A stretch of DNA of 64,000 bases. It comes from an uncultured Desulfobulbus sp. GTDB lineage: Bacteria; Desulfobacterota; Desulfobulbia; Desulfobulbales; Desulfobulbaceae. The stretch is from the NCBI RefSeq assembly GCF_963665445.1, contig NZ_OY762276.1:219501-283500 (forward strand), read 5' to 3'. How positions within the stretch are numbered: position 1 is the first letter of the stretch; each line of letters begins with the position of its first letter. The translations under genes and the position numbers were made by a program. The notes below the pieces were generated by a model, which was not told where the DNA came from, made no database searches, and worked only from the letters and a program-made list of their open reading frames with translations. Positions 27,053 through 36,842 of this stretch are shown piece by piece.

Positions 27053-27653
27053 AAGATCATTCTCCTTACACGGTGGTTGGTGTTCGCCGACAGCTTGCTG
27101 TCGGAAACGGTTAAGATGAACGCTATGAAAAAGGTTCAAGAGAACCTAAAAAGTGTACTTACCCGCTTTGGTCCTTTGTGTTCAGCAGTGATAATCGATA
27201 GAAGATACCTCAACGGGCAATGGAAGGAAGCGCAGGTGGATCTACATGCGCCCGGAGATGCGGTGCCGGTGTTGACTGTCGGGGCAGCCGCGAAAGGCAA
27301 TGGGTGATTCCTTCCGGTTTATAACGAAACCCCGCCCGATTATAGAGCGGTCAAGCTTCAACTATAAGATTAGACTTCATTAAGCCGCCAACGGCAGCCA
27401 AGGTAATGAATTAGGATTCAGTCAATGCGGTCGCCACGATAAACCATAATAGCGCATTATGCAATCTTAAAGCGTTGGCCAAAAAGGGTTTGCGTTTTGC
27501 TAGGTTGTCGATTTTTGGTCAGGAGATGGGGGCCCCAAAAAAGGTTCCTGGGAGAAGGGGGCGATGAGAGCCTCGGCCGGGCTGGAAAAAGGACATTTTT
27601 GGCCAGGCCCGACCTTGATGAGGGATGCGAGGAAGGGGAAAACGATCAAAAGG
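27053..27653. other. nifJ upstream region and gene-free DNA
   Basis: Reading toward nifJ (minus strand): a perfect 8-bp hairpin at 27087-27104, CCGACAGC-TT-GCTGTCGG, lies in the leader 35 bases before the start, and a 6-bp dyad (AGGTTC-AAGA-GAACCT) lies at 27132-27147 near where a promoter would be. From 27160 to 27653 I see AT-rich DNA with no gene or terminator I would defend. Confidence 0.5.
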
Positions 27654-27839
27654 CTACTGCTTGCCGTCTTCGGGTTCTTCCACCAACAGATGCTTGATTT
27701 TTTCATAGAGCGATTCGGGCAGGTGATCGCCGAACATGAACTGTTCAGCCTCCTCGCCGGTGATGCTTGCCTTGATATCTTCGGGAAGTGATCGAAGAAA
27801 GGCTACTTTTTGTGGATTTGGTTGTCTTGCCTTTGACAT
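27654..27839 (-). CDS. Small hypothetical protein (61 aa)
   Basis: 61 residues, MSKARQPNPQKVAFLRSLPE then an acidic helix ending in EEPEDGKQ. A perfect AAGGAGG ribosome site sits at the right distance before the ATG, the best evidence that it is real. The pattern of a basic start and acidic amphipathic helices suggests a small soluble binding protein. No family is recognised. It stands alone between nifJ and the signalling island. Confidence 0.65.
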   Translation of the reverse strand: MSKARQPNPQKVAFLRSLPEDIKASITGEEAEQFMFGDHLPESLYEKIKHLLVEEPEDGKQ

Positions 27840-27961
27840 GACGATAGGCCTCCTTGGAACTGTTGATAAATTCGCTAAGAAAATAAATAAGTCAAATTAT
27901 GAGCATGTAAACAGTCCATTGGCCGAAAAAATCTCGGTTCAAGAAATTGATCTTCGTAAAC

Positions 27962-30900
27962 TCACCGGGCGTGCTCGGCAACTGCCCCGGAATCCTTTTC
28001 CTGTATGGTTGCGGGCGCAACAGTCTGTTTGTTATCCAGAACCTCTCTGAGGAGAAGCGCAAAGTCTTTCAAGACCATCGGTTTCATGGCAAAGGCGTGA
28101 ATGCCGATAGATTTTGCCTGTTTTTCCGAGATCCTGCTACTGTACCCGGTGCAGAGAATAATTGGGAGATCAGGCCGCATCGAGAGGAATTCTTGGGCCA
28201 GAATCGTTCCGGTCATACCCGGCATCGTCTGGTCGGTGATGACTGCATCGAAGAACGATGGATTGCTCTGGAATCGAGACAGCGCATCCAAACTGCAAGT
28301 GAATGCCTCAACATGGTATCCGAGGCTTTCCAACATGACCCGGCCGACTTCGGCGATCATCACCTCGTCATCGATAAAGAGAATTCGTTCCTGACCCCGG
28401 GGAAGACAGAGTTCCTTGACCTCCTCTGCCTGTGCTCTTTCGGCATATGCCGGAAAGTAGACACAGAAGGTTGTCCCCTTGCGGTATGTACTTTCGCAGG
28501 TCACAAATCCGCCATAACTTGCAACCAGTCCCTGGACGATAGCGAGTCCCATCCCAGACCCTTTGCCTTTCTCTTTGGTGGTGAAATAGGGGTCGAAAAT
28601 TTTATCTCTCACCTCAAATGGAACCCCTCCCCCCGTATCCTCTACGTTGAGGCAGACAAAATCTCCCGATTGAATACCGGTGTGCTGGGCAATTTCCTGG
28701 GGAGAGGGGGTGTGTTCATACAAGCCGATTTTGAGTGTGCCTCCGTTCTCTTCCATGGCGTGAAAGGCGTTGACGCAGAGGTTCATGAGAATTTGTTGCA
28801 CCTGTGTCGGATCGGCAAAAATGTTTTTTGTATGGGGTTGGATCTCTTTGACGATTGTGATTGTTGACGGCAGGGAAGGGCGCAGCAGGTTCAACGCCTC
28901 CTTGATGATCGATGCCGGTTGCAGGATAACTCGGTCGGTTGGGTTTTTGCGATTATACATCAAAATTTGTCGGACCAGGTTGGTTGCCCTGCCGCCTGCC
29001 TCCTGAACCCTGTCGAGGTATTGGGCCATTGTTGAATCGTTGGGACACGAGTTCCTCGCCATGCTTGCATACCCGAGGATTGCCCCGAGAATATTGTTGA
29101 AATCGTGGGCAATACCACCGGAAAGGGTCCCCAGAGCTTCCATTTTCTGGACCTGGATCAGGTGGTTTTGCAACCTTTTTTTCTCTTCTTCAGCAATTTT
29201 GTTTTCCGTGATATCTCTTGAAAAACTGGCAACCTGGACGATTTGCCCATGTTCGTTCATGATCGGGTAGAGGCGGATATGATAATATTTATCCTGCCGC
29301 GCCTCGTTGTATTCGATAAGGCCCCGCACCCGTAAAAGCTGTTCGAGAGCCCGGCTTCTCGTTGCCGATGCACTCTTTGGCAAAAAGTCGAAAATATTTT
29401 TTCCTCTCATCGCGTCCTTGCTGAGATTACGGCGCAATGCCGCATTGTTGTTCAAATCCAATATGTTGCCATCGGGATCAACCAGCATCACCGAGTCTGC
29501 AGTCGCATTGAACAACGCCTTGAACCAGGCGATATTGTGTTTGAGTTTGTCCTCCATCTGCCTTTTGTAGGTTATGTCGCGAATGGTTTCAATGGCACCA
29601 ACGATCTCACCCTCCTGATCGCGCAGGGGCGAGGCCTTGGCAAAAACCCAGGCACCGACATTGCCGAAGAGGGACCCGCACAATACTTCGGTGGTAAGGG
29701 TTTCGCCCTCACGGAAGACATGCGGGTAACGTGCGTCGATTTCCTCGTCCTCTGCAAAGATCAGGTCAATCAGTTGTGGTCTGGTCTCGCCGTAAAATGG
29801 GATGGAGTAGGCATAGTCACCTCGACCGATCATTTCTCGGGCAGCAATACCCGTCATCTGCTCCATCGCCTTGTTCCAGATAATAACTTTGCCCGTCCGA
29901 TCAATGGCCATGGTGGCATCGGGCAGGAAGTCGATAATGTCTTTTAAGCGTTTTCGTTTGGAGAGAACCTCCTCTTCAGCCTGCTTGCGCATCAGCGCCG
30001 TCCCGATATGTGAGGCGATACCTTCCAAGGTCGCTATGATACTGGCCGTAAACCGATTTGTCCGTCGATCGTTAAAATGAAGAAGACCGATCGTCCGTTC
30101 TTTGTTGCGGATCGGTATAAGTGCCATTGAGGCGTACTGATACTGCATACAGACATTGCGCGGTTTGACACGAGGATCCTTGGTTGCCGGGAGATGCTGG
30201 AGCGGGATGGAATTGTTGGTCCAGAAACTGCCCCCAGGACTGAACAATGGGTTGTTTGGATCGGTATACCCGGAAATGACCAGGCCGCAGGTGCACTCGA
30301 GGATGGGATTGCCCTGTTCATCACGGCAAATGTCGCCATTGTGTTTCCGCCTGATCAGGGCCTTTTCCCGGCAGTAAAAATCAGCGGGGAAGCCTTGCTG
30401 CTCGATATAGGGATAATCTCCTCCCTCCTGAAGACGAATACCGATGGCGTCAAAACCGGTCCGGAGCTTCAGGCACTCGACGATACGGGTCAGTGATGCT
30501 TTCATTTGGTTGGATTCATTGAGAAAATATAATATTTCCCGGCCCATCTCACGATAGGTTTCCAATCGTTTGCGTTCCGTGATGTCCTTGGCGGAGCAGA
30601 GAGTTGAGACAACAGTGCCCTGGTCGTTGGTAACGGGGGTAATGGTCGTCAGATGCCACTTCTCGTCATCCAAGGGGCTCAAAGATAACTCAATACACTG
30701 TTCTTGACCCGTGCCCAGGACAAGTTCCTGGCCTGCCCTAAATTGGCTGGCCGTTCCGGAGGGGAAAACCTCTTGAACCTTCTTGTTGATAATTTCCCCT
30801 TCCCTCAAACCCACTTCCTGGCAAAAGGTGGTGTTGGCATATTCAAATCGCCCCTCCAGTGAGCAGGAAAAGATCACATCCGAGGTCGTTTCCAGAAGGA

Positions 30901-31330
30901 GACGATGTTTTCCCTCACTCTTTCTCAGTTCCCTGAACTTTTCGGCCAACCTGTCCTGCATGTCGAGCATGCGTTTCCCCACATTGATCCGGGAAAGGAG
31001 CTCACCTGTATCAAAGGGTTTGGGCAGGTAATCATCCGCCCCCGCATCCAGTCCTTGGATAATGTCGTTTTTTTCCGTTTTGGCCGTCAACAGAAGAACA
31101 TAGCAGGGGGGAGGGGAAGCATGCGCCCGCAAGCGCTGCAATACCTCCAGCCCACTCATGCGGGGCATCATCCAGTCAAGAATCAACATCCGCGGAGCAT
31201 CCGCTTGTTGTAGGATTGCCCAGGCCTCGATGCCATCTTTGGCCTCAACCACTTCATGGCCGCTCTTGTTGAGAATACCAGCAAGGGCAAGGCGGGAAGT
31301 CAGATCATCTTCGGCGATCAAGATACGCAT
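27962..31330 (-). CDS. Hybrid sensor histidine kinase (REC-PAS-GAF-PAS-PAS-HisKA-HATPase-REC)
   Basis: 1122 residues, cytoplasmic, no membrane helix. In order: receiver (1-125, D in LILDWMMPRMSG), PAS (about 143-265), GAF (about 275-455), two PAS domains (about 465-715), HisKA with H742 in GGIAHDFNN, HATPase with ENGGT and DTGGGVP boxes, and a second receiver (about 968-1090, D in AVITDQTMPGM). The receiver at the front means it accepts a signal as well as senses one. It is the last gene of the island's operon, 10 bp after the diguanylate cyclase whose N-terminal receiver is very similar, suggesting duplication. Ligands are unknown. Confidence 0.93.
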   Translation of the reverse strand: MRILIAEDDLTSRLALAGILNKSGHEVVEAKDGIEAWAILQQADAPRMLILDWMMPRMSGLEVLQRLRAHASPPPCYVLLLTAKTEKNDIIQGLDAGADDYLPKPFDTGELLSRINVGKRMLDMQDRLAEKFRELRKSEGKHRLLLETTSDVIFSCSLEGRFEYANTTFCQEVGLREGEIINKKVQEVFPSGTASQFRAGQELVLGTGQEQCIELSLSPLDDEKWHLTTITPVTNDQGTVVSTLCSAKDITERKRLETYREMGREILYFLNESNQMKASLTRIVECLKLRTGFDAIGIRLQEGGDYPYIEQQGFPADFYCREKALIRRKHNGDICRDEQGNPILECTCGLVISGYTDPNNPLFSPGGSFWTNNSIPLQHLPATKDPRVKPRNVCMQYQYASMALIPIRNKERTIGLLHFNDRRTNRFTASIIATLEGIASHIGTALMRKQAEEEVLSKRKRLKDIIDFLPDATMAIDRTGKVIIWNKAMEQMTGIAAREMIGRGDYAYSIPFYGETRPQLIDLIFAEDEEIDARYPHVFREGETLTTEVLCGSLFGNVGAWVFAKASPLRDQEGEIVGAIETIRDITYKRQMEDKLKHNIAWFKALFNATADSVMLVDPDGNILDLNNNAALRRNLSKDAMRGKNIFDFLPKSASATRSRALEQLLRVRGLIEYNEARQDKYYHIRLYPIMNEHGQIVQVASFSRDITENKIAEEEKKRLQNHLIQVQKMEALGTLSGGIAHDFNNILGAILGYASMARNSCPNDSTMAQYLDRVQEAGGRATNLVRQILMYNRKNPTDRVILQPASIIKEALNLLRPSLPSTITIVKEIQPHTKNIFADPTQVQQILMNLCVNAFHAMEENGGTLKIGLYEHTPSPQEIAQHTGIQSGDFVCLNVEDTGGGVPFEVRDKIFDPYFTTKEKGKGSGMGLAIVQGLVASYGGFVTCESTYRKGTTFCVYFPAYAERAQAEEVKELCLPRGQERILFIDDEVMIAEVGRVMLESLGYHVEAFTCSLDALSRFQSNPSFFDAVITDQTMPGMTGTILAQEFLSMRPDLPIILCTGYSSRISEKQAKSIGIHAFAMKPMVLKDFALLLREVLDNKQTVAPATIQEKDSGAVAEHAR

Positions 31331-31340
31331 AACTTATTCC

Positions 31341-32252
31341 TCAGACAGACATTTCGTGACAAATGACACAGTTGCGGCCTCGGTTCTTGGCCTGGTAGAG
31401 GGCGTGATCAGCCATTTCCAGGATGTCATCTATGGTTTGCCCTTGACGTACGCAAGTGACCCCAATACTGATGGAGCAGGTTAGCGCCCCGGATTTGGTA
31501 GGGAACGGTGTCTGGTGCACGGTGTTTCGTAAGTGTTCAAACCACACAACAGGGGGGTCCTTTTTCACGCCGGGTGCGATGATAAGGAATTCTTCTCCAC
31601 CAATTCGACCAAAAACATCGTGCTGGCGGGAGTGGCGTTGGAACACCTGGGTCAGTCCGCAGAGGATGTCATCCCCGGTTTGGTGACCATAGACATCGTT
31701 GAACCGTTTGAAGAAATCAATATCGCCCATACCAACGGCGAGCACTCCTCGCTCACGTTCCAACCTGGACACCTCCCGATGCAGGTGGTCGAGGACGGAG
31801 CGGCGATTGAGCAGGCCGGTGAGCGGGTCATGGGTCGCTTGATGCTGAAGTATCTCCTGATGGATACGCAAGGTCTCCTGGATTTTTACCATCCGTCGGC
31901 CCACTTCAACCCGGGCGCGTAATTCCCCCGGATCAAAGGGTTTGGCCAAATAATCATCCGCACCGGTCTCCAGGCCGAGAATGATATCGGATTTTCTGTC
32001 CCGTGCGGTGAGGAGGAGAATATACGGTGTCGGTTCCGAGGCAGTGGCGCGTACCCGGCGGATCACTTCCAGTCCATTCAGATGAGGCATCATCCAGTCA
32101 AGGATAACCAATCGCGGAGGATTCTGTCCCTGGAGAATCTCCCAGGCTTCGAGACCATTGGATGTTGAGACCACCTCGTACCCGTTTTTTTGCAATATCG
32201 CCTCGAGAACCCTTCGAGACGTATGATCGTCGTCAGCTATTAAGATGCGCAT
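31341..32252 (-). CDS. Response-regulator diguanylate cyclase (REC-GGDEF)
   Basis: 303 residues. Receiver 1-122 with acidic pocket DDD and acceptor D52 in LDWMMPHLNG; linker helix; GGDEF domain from about 135. The active site is intact as GGEEF (218-222), and the inhibitory I-site RxxD reads RQHD (209-212), five residues earlier, so product feedback by cyclic di-GMP is expected. Phosphorylation should activate cyclic di-GMP synthesis. Its start overlaps the end of the upstream hybrid kinase gene by 20 bases, so the pair is translationally linked and the kinase with its HPt domain is the likely phosphodonor. This is PleD/WspR-like logic. Confidence 0.95.
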   Translation of the reverse strand: MRILIADDDHTSRRVLEAILQKNGYEVVSTSNGLEAWEILQGQNPPRLVILDWMMPHLNGLEVIRRVRATASEPTPYILLLTARDRKSDIILGLETGADDYLAKPFDPGELRARVEVGRRMVKIQETLRIHQEILQHQATHDPLTGLLNRRSVLDHLHREVSRLERERGVLAVGMGDIDFFKRFNDVYGHQTGDDILCGLTQVFQRHSRQHDVFGRIGGEEFLIIAPGVKKDPPVVWFEHLRNTVHQTPFPTKSGALTCSISIGVTCVRQGQTIDDILEMADHALYQAKNRGRNCVICHEMSV

Positions 32253-35200
32253 GGGGACTCTCTTGTTGCCCTGCAGAGAGGTGCACGGGCGGAAAATCGG
32301 TGAGGATACTTTGATGCAAGCGACTGAACTCGTGTTCCATTTGTTTGATTCTCATATCGAGCGATGGGGTATCACCTGCTTGAATCGTTTTTTCTACCTG
32401 GAGCGCCACTCCATGCAGGGCTTCAGCGGAGACATTGCCAGCCGCACCCTTGATCGTATGCGCTTGCCGGGCGACTCCTGCAAGGTCACCGGTGTCTCGA
32501 TAGGAACGCAGTTGTTCCAACTGCTGGGGAATATCCGACAAAAAACCTCTTATCACATCCCGGACGAGCTCCTCATCATCCATACAGCGGTTGAGTATGG
32601 CCTTTTTGTTGAAAACAATGGGAACGGGCTTCCTGTGGAGGAGAGGCGTCGGTGTTCGCTCCTGTCCTGTTGACAGGGGATGGGTGGTTTGCTCCTCTCG
32701 GGGCAGCCACCGTTCGAGAACGGCAGCCAGGGACTGGGAGGAAACCGGCTTGGAGACATAATCATCCATGCCCATTTCCAGGCAACGCTCCCGATCGCCC
32801 TGCAGGGCATGGGCGGTCATGGCGATGACAGGGATTTGATGATTGATCACCTGCGATTGGGGATCTCGTATGCGCCGGGTTGCCGCAAAGCCATCCATCT
32901 CCGGCATCTGCACATCCATCAATACCACGGTGTAAGGAATGGTCTCCAGGGCTCTGAGAGCCTCGGCGCCGTTGGCCACCGTGTCAGCCCGCAATCCCAT
33001 TCTTTTGAGGAGTCCTTGGGCAACTTTTTGATTGGTGATATTGTCATCGGCAACAAGGATTCGGGCCCTGCGGCCATCGAAGCGTTGGAGCATTTCCCGA
33101 GCCGAATATCTGGTGATAATGGGCACCGGTGTTCGCGGCTCCAGAGGCGCGTCGGCAATGGCCAGCGCAAGGACTGCCTTCAACTCCTGGTGGCGTATGG
33201 GCTTGGTGGCATAGGCGGAAAAACCGATTTCTTCGAAACGCCGGGCATCGCCGCGGATTCCCAAAGAGGTGAGCATGACCATGCGCGTGTCAGTGATCTT
33301 TGCATCCCCCTTGATCGCACGTCCCAGGGTTTCACCATCCATGTCCGGCATTTGCATGTCAATAATGGCAATCTGGAAGGGATCGTTTTCGTCCGCGGCC
33401 TTTCTTAGCAGGTTCAGGGCGTTGGGGCCATTCCCTGCTTCGGCGGGCCGCATGCCCCAGGCCTGCAAACGAGGAATCTGGATCGCACGGTTGGTGGTGT
33501 TGTCGTCAACGAGCAAGACGTGGATGCCTTGGAGATCGGCCGGAATGAGGTTGTCCTGGCTCCGCCGTTTTTTCTGTTTCGCAAGAGCAACCGTGAACCA
33601 AAATTCCGCGCCCTTGCCTGCATCGCTTCGTACGCCTATCTCGCCTTGCATAAGTTCGGCCAGTTGTTTGCAGATCGCCAGTCCCAAGCCAGTGCCCCCG
33701 TATTGTCTGGTCGTAGACGCATCGACCTGGGTAAATTTTTCGAACAACAGGTTCTGCTTGTCCTTGTGGATACCTATACCGGTATCACGGACGGTGAAAC
33801 GAATGTGTACGGAGTGATCGTTTTCCTGCACCAGCGCGGATTGGATGACCACCTCCCCCTCCTGGGTGAATTTGATAGCGTTTCCGACGAGATTGTTGAG
33901 GATTTGGCGCAAGCGCCCGGGATCACCGCAAAGGAATTCGGGAATGTCGGGGTCATTGGAACAGAGGAGCTCCAGGCCTTTTTCGTGGGCGCGCACGGCC
34001 TGGGAGGCCATAAAATCATCGAGCAACGAGGGCAGATCGAAATCCAGGATTTCCAATTCCAATTTTCCCGCCTCGATCTTGGAAAAATCGAGGATATCGT
34101 TGACGAGTCCCAGAAGCAATTCGCTGCTGTCCCGCACTATCGCTGCATAGCGCCGTTGCTCGTCATCCAGATCGGTGTCGAGCAGCAAACCCGTCATGCC
34201 TATAATGCCGTTCATGGGGGTACGAATTTCATGACTCATGTTGGCCAGAAATTCGCTCTTGGCAACATTGGCGATTTCCGCCTGCGTGGCCATGGCGCTG
34301 GCCTGTTGGGAGATTTCCCGGAGTTGTTGGTTGGTTCGTAGGATTTCAGCTTCTGCACGTTTCCGTTCACTGATGTCGATGGCGGTAAAGGTCACCCCGG
34401 AGACGATATCTTCATGATCGATATGGGAAGAACTCATGAGCACGCTGATCAATTGTCCGTCCTTTCGCTGCCAAGACGTCTCGACCACACCTATACCTTG
34501 GGCGTCAATCATCTTGTACGTTTCGATTCCGACAAAGGCATACTCTTCAGAGCTGGAATAGAGAAGACGACTGCTCTTGCCGATCAGTTCATATCGTGTG
34601 TAACCGGTCATGGTGCACAGTGCGTCGTTGACACTGACAATGATGCGCTTGCTGACCACACCGATCCCCACGGGAGCGGCACGAAAGATGGATTGGAGAA
34701 ATTGTTCATTTTTTCGGAGTAAATTTTCGGCATGTTTCCGTTCGGTGATATCCGTAAAAACCGTGGCAAAGCAGTGCTCCCGCAACCTATAGGCATGGAT
34801 ACGCAAATACCTCTGCAGGGATTCCATATAGTGTTCTATGCTGACCGGCTGGCCGGTGGCGACCACCTGGGCGAAGGTCGTCAACACCGATGAATGTTCA
34901 ATGCCCGGGAAGCAATCCGATGCCCGCCGGTGGAGAATGTCGTCGACTGCCAGTCCGGTATGGTCTGTGAACGCGGGATTTGCGCTGAGAAAAAGAAAAT
35001 CCACAACCTGTCCGCTTTCGTCGTAGACAAGCTCATAGGAAGCGACCGCAGACACCGCGTGCTCGATCAAGAGCCGGAATTTTTCTTCATTGGTCTTCAA
35101 TGCATCCTGTTGATTCAGGAGACCGGCATCGACCCGGCGAAGCAAAACATAGGTGAAGGCCAGCAGTGCGGTCAATAACACGGTTGCGGTCATGGTTGCC

Positions 35201-36789
35201 GGTACAAGGATGCGGTACAACCTGGCCTTGGGGAAGGTGATGTCCTGCATGAGTACCGTATCGCCGATATCCCGACCGGTGTTGTCGTGGAGACGTGTTG
35301 TGAAGAGGAGCCAGTCCCTGCCCTTGCGGGAGACCTCAAGGAATGGAGCGTTTTCGGATGCACCACGGAATACAATATGCTGCGCCTCGGTCGCAAAGTC
35401 CTTGAGGAGAGAGCTCTTCCGCAAGGCATGGAGGGCAGCGCCTGCAGCAACGCCTTTGTGCACCCCTGTTTGTGTCGGCGGTGCATGGGACTGAGCGTGG
35501 TGTCGCTCATCCTGTGTATGCTTGAGGGATGCGGCGAGGACCAACGCGATTTGGGTGTTTTCCTCTATGGTCTGTAAAAGATCGTCGAGATTCTGGTCGA
35601 GTTCCACATAGCCTGAGAGGGTGTTGTTGACAAAAACGGGCTGCAGGGCCCTTGCAACCAGGTTTCCGGAGGGGGCGAGCACGAGAGTTGCCCCGCCACG
35701 TTTACGTCTTGCAGACTCCTCAAAAGTCTCCCGAGCCCCACCCGTCACTGGCTCAGGGGAAGGGGGCTGGCACAGGTCGACACCTTGGCTGTTATATAAC
35801 CTAAGCTCGGTACAACGAGTCGGGCGCTGCAGCCGGGAAATCAGGGGCAGGAGTGAAGTTCGGCACAGCTGGGGCGGTGGGGCAGAAAGGAGTTGTCGCA
35901 CCTCTTGGTCTTTGGCCAGGGCTTGAGCCGCCTCCTGCAAATCATACAAAAGGCGATCGAGTCCTGTTTTCCATTCCCGATGGATGGCGCTTGTTTGATG
36001 GGCCACATTGCTGGCGATGTGTTCGCGATATTGAACCCATAACAGTATGCAGCCAACAGCGACCAGGACCACGGTCATGCCCACCCAGGGGACAAACAGT
36101 CGCCGTAACATCGGACGGGGCGGTGATGGAGATCGTTTGCAAGCACCTACCAGAACCGAAACCACACCGATGAGCAGAATCAGCACCAATCCCAGGGGCA
36201 AGGACGCCTTGGCCGCAAGATCCCAGTTCCAGAGACCAGTCTCGATATCCATGCCGATCACCGCCAGCACCTTGTCGGTGGTTGCGGAAATGATCGGTGC
36301 GTACACCGTGATATAAGGTCGCTGCCGGTTGTTCCCGGTCCGATCAATCCCCTCTTGCCCCTGGACAAAGGCATTGACGAGGGCGGGGGAGTGCACGGGA
36401 TATTGCGTGCCGGGAGCCACGCCTGCGTTGGGGGAATGCTGCGTGGCTTCAAGAAAGTAAAAATACCCCTGATCGGCTTGGCGGCCAAGGAGAGAGAGGG
36501 ATCTGCAGAAAGGGTTCGCCGAGCATACCGCACCAAGTTGGTTGTGGAGTCGGACATAGTTGGGGGTGTCCGTGTCCTCGGAAACTCCTTTAAGGCTCGC
36601 AACCCTGTCGCTGCTGACAGCCTGTGCGACCAGTTTGACCTGCTGGAGAAGCTCGGCGCCTTTTTCTTTCTCACTGTGAGCCAGAGTCAGCCAGGTCAGT
36701 AATGCCCCAGCGGCCAGCGCCACAGCAAGAGCCAAGGCCAATTTGTCTTTGCCCAGCCCAAGGGCTCTCTGTTGCCATGGGGATATCAT
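32233..36789 (-). CDS. Membrane hybrid histidine kinase with two receivers and HPt
   Basis: 1518 residues. Membrane segments near 17-37 and 200-222, a third near 235-260 and a fourth near 525-550 frame two periplasmic sensor regions. Then come two PAS domains, HisKA with H853 in ANMSHEIRTPMNG, HATPase (DTGIGIHKDK, GTGLGLAI), two receivers (acceptors in AIIDMQMPDMDG and VLMDVQMPEMDG) and a C-terminal HPt domain with AHTIKGAAGN. This is a complete BarA/ArcB-type phosphorelay in one chain. The ATG at 36789 follows GGGAG. Two periplasmic sensor regions in tandem are unusual. Its probable target is the overlapping diguanylate cyclase. Confidence 0.92.
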   Translation of the reverse strand: MISPWQQRALGLGKDKLALALAVALAAGALLTWLTLAHSEKEKGAELLQQVKLVAQAVSSDRVASLKGVSEDTDTPNYVRLHNQLGAVCSANPFCRSLSLLGRQADQGYFYFLEATQHSPNAGVAPGTQYPVHSPALVNAFVQGQEGIDRTGNNRQRPYITVYAPIISATTDKVLAVIGMDIETGLWNWDLAAKASLPLGLVLILLIGVVSVLVGACKRSPSPPRPMLRRLFVPWVGMTVVLVAVGCILLWVQYREHIASNVAHQTSAIHREWKTGLDRLLYDLQEAAQALAKDQEVRQLLSAPPPQLCRTSLLPLISRLQRPTRCTELRLYNSQGVDLCQPPSPEPVTGGARETFEESARRKRGGATLVLAPSGNLVARALQPVFVNNTLSGYVELDQNLDDLLQTIEENTQIALVLAASLKHTQDERHHAQSHAPPTQTGVHKGVAAGAALHALRKSSLLKDFATEAQHIVFRGASENAPFLEVSRKGRDWLLFTTRLHDNTGRDIGDTVLMQDITFPKARLYRILVPATMTATVLLTALLAFTYVLLRRVDAGLLNQQDALKTNEEKFRLLIEHAVSAVASYELVYDESGQVVDFLFLSANPAFTDHTGLAVDDILHRRASDCFPGIEHSSVLTTFAQVVATGQPVSIEHYMESLQRYLRIHAYRLREHCFATVFTDITERKHAENLLRKNEQFLQSIFRAAPVGIGVVSKRIIVSVNDALCTMTGYTRYELIGKSSRLLYSSSEEYAFVGIETYKMIDAQGIGVVETSWQRKDGQLISVLMSSSHIDHEDIVSGVTFTAIDISERKRAEAEILRTNQQLREISQQASAMATQAEIANVAKSEFLANMSHEIRTPMNGIIGMTGLLLDTDLDDEQRRYAAIVRDSSELLLGLVNDILDFSKIEAGKLELEILDFDLPSLLDDFMASQAVRAHEKGLELLCSNDPDIPEFLCGDPGRLRQILNNLVGNAIKFTQEGEVVIQSALVQENDHSVHIRFTVRDTGIGIHKDKQNLLFEKFTQVDASTTRQYGGTGLGLAICKQLAELMQGEIGVRSDAGKGAEFWFTVALAKQKKRRSQDNLIPADLQGIHVLLVDDNTTNRAIQIPRLQAWGMRPAEAGNGPNALNLLRKAADENDPFQIAIIDMQMPDMDGETLGRAIKGDAKITDTRMVMLTSLGIRGDARRFEEIGFSAYATKPIRHQELKAVLALAIADAPLEPRTPVPIITRYSAREMLQRFDGRRARILVADDNITNQKVAQGLLKRMGLRADTVANGAEALRALETIPYTVVLMDVQMPEMDGFAATRRIRDPQSQVINHQIPVIAMTAHALQGDRERCLEMGMDDYVSKPVSSQSLAAVLERWLPREEQTTHPLSTGQERTPTPLLHRKPVPIVFNKKAILNRCMDDEELVRDVIRGFLSDIPQQLEQLRSYRDTGDLAGVARQAHTIKGAAGNVSAEALHGVALQVEKTIQAGDTPSLDMRIKQMEHEFSRLHQSILTDFPPVHLSAGQQESPHAHLNS

Positions 36790-36842
36790 TGGGGAACTCC
36801 CGGAACACAAGCGGCTTTACGTTGCTTCACAACGGAATAGTC

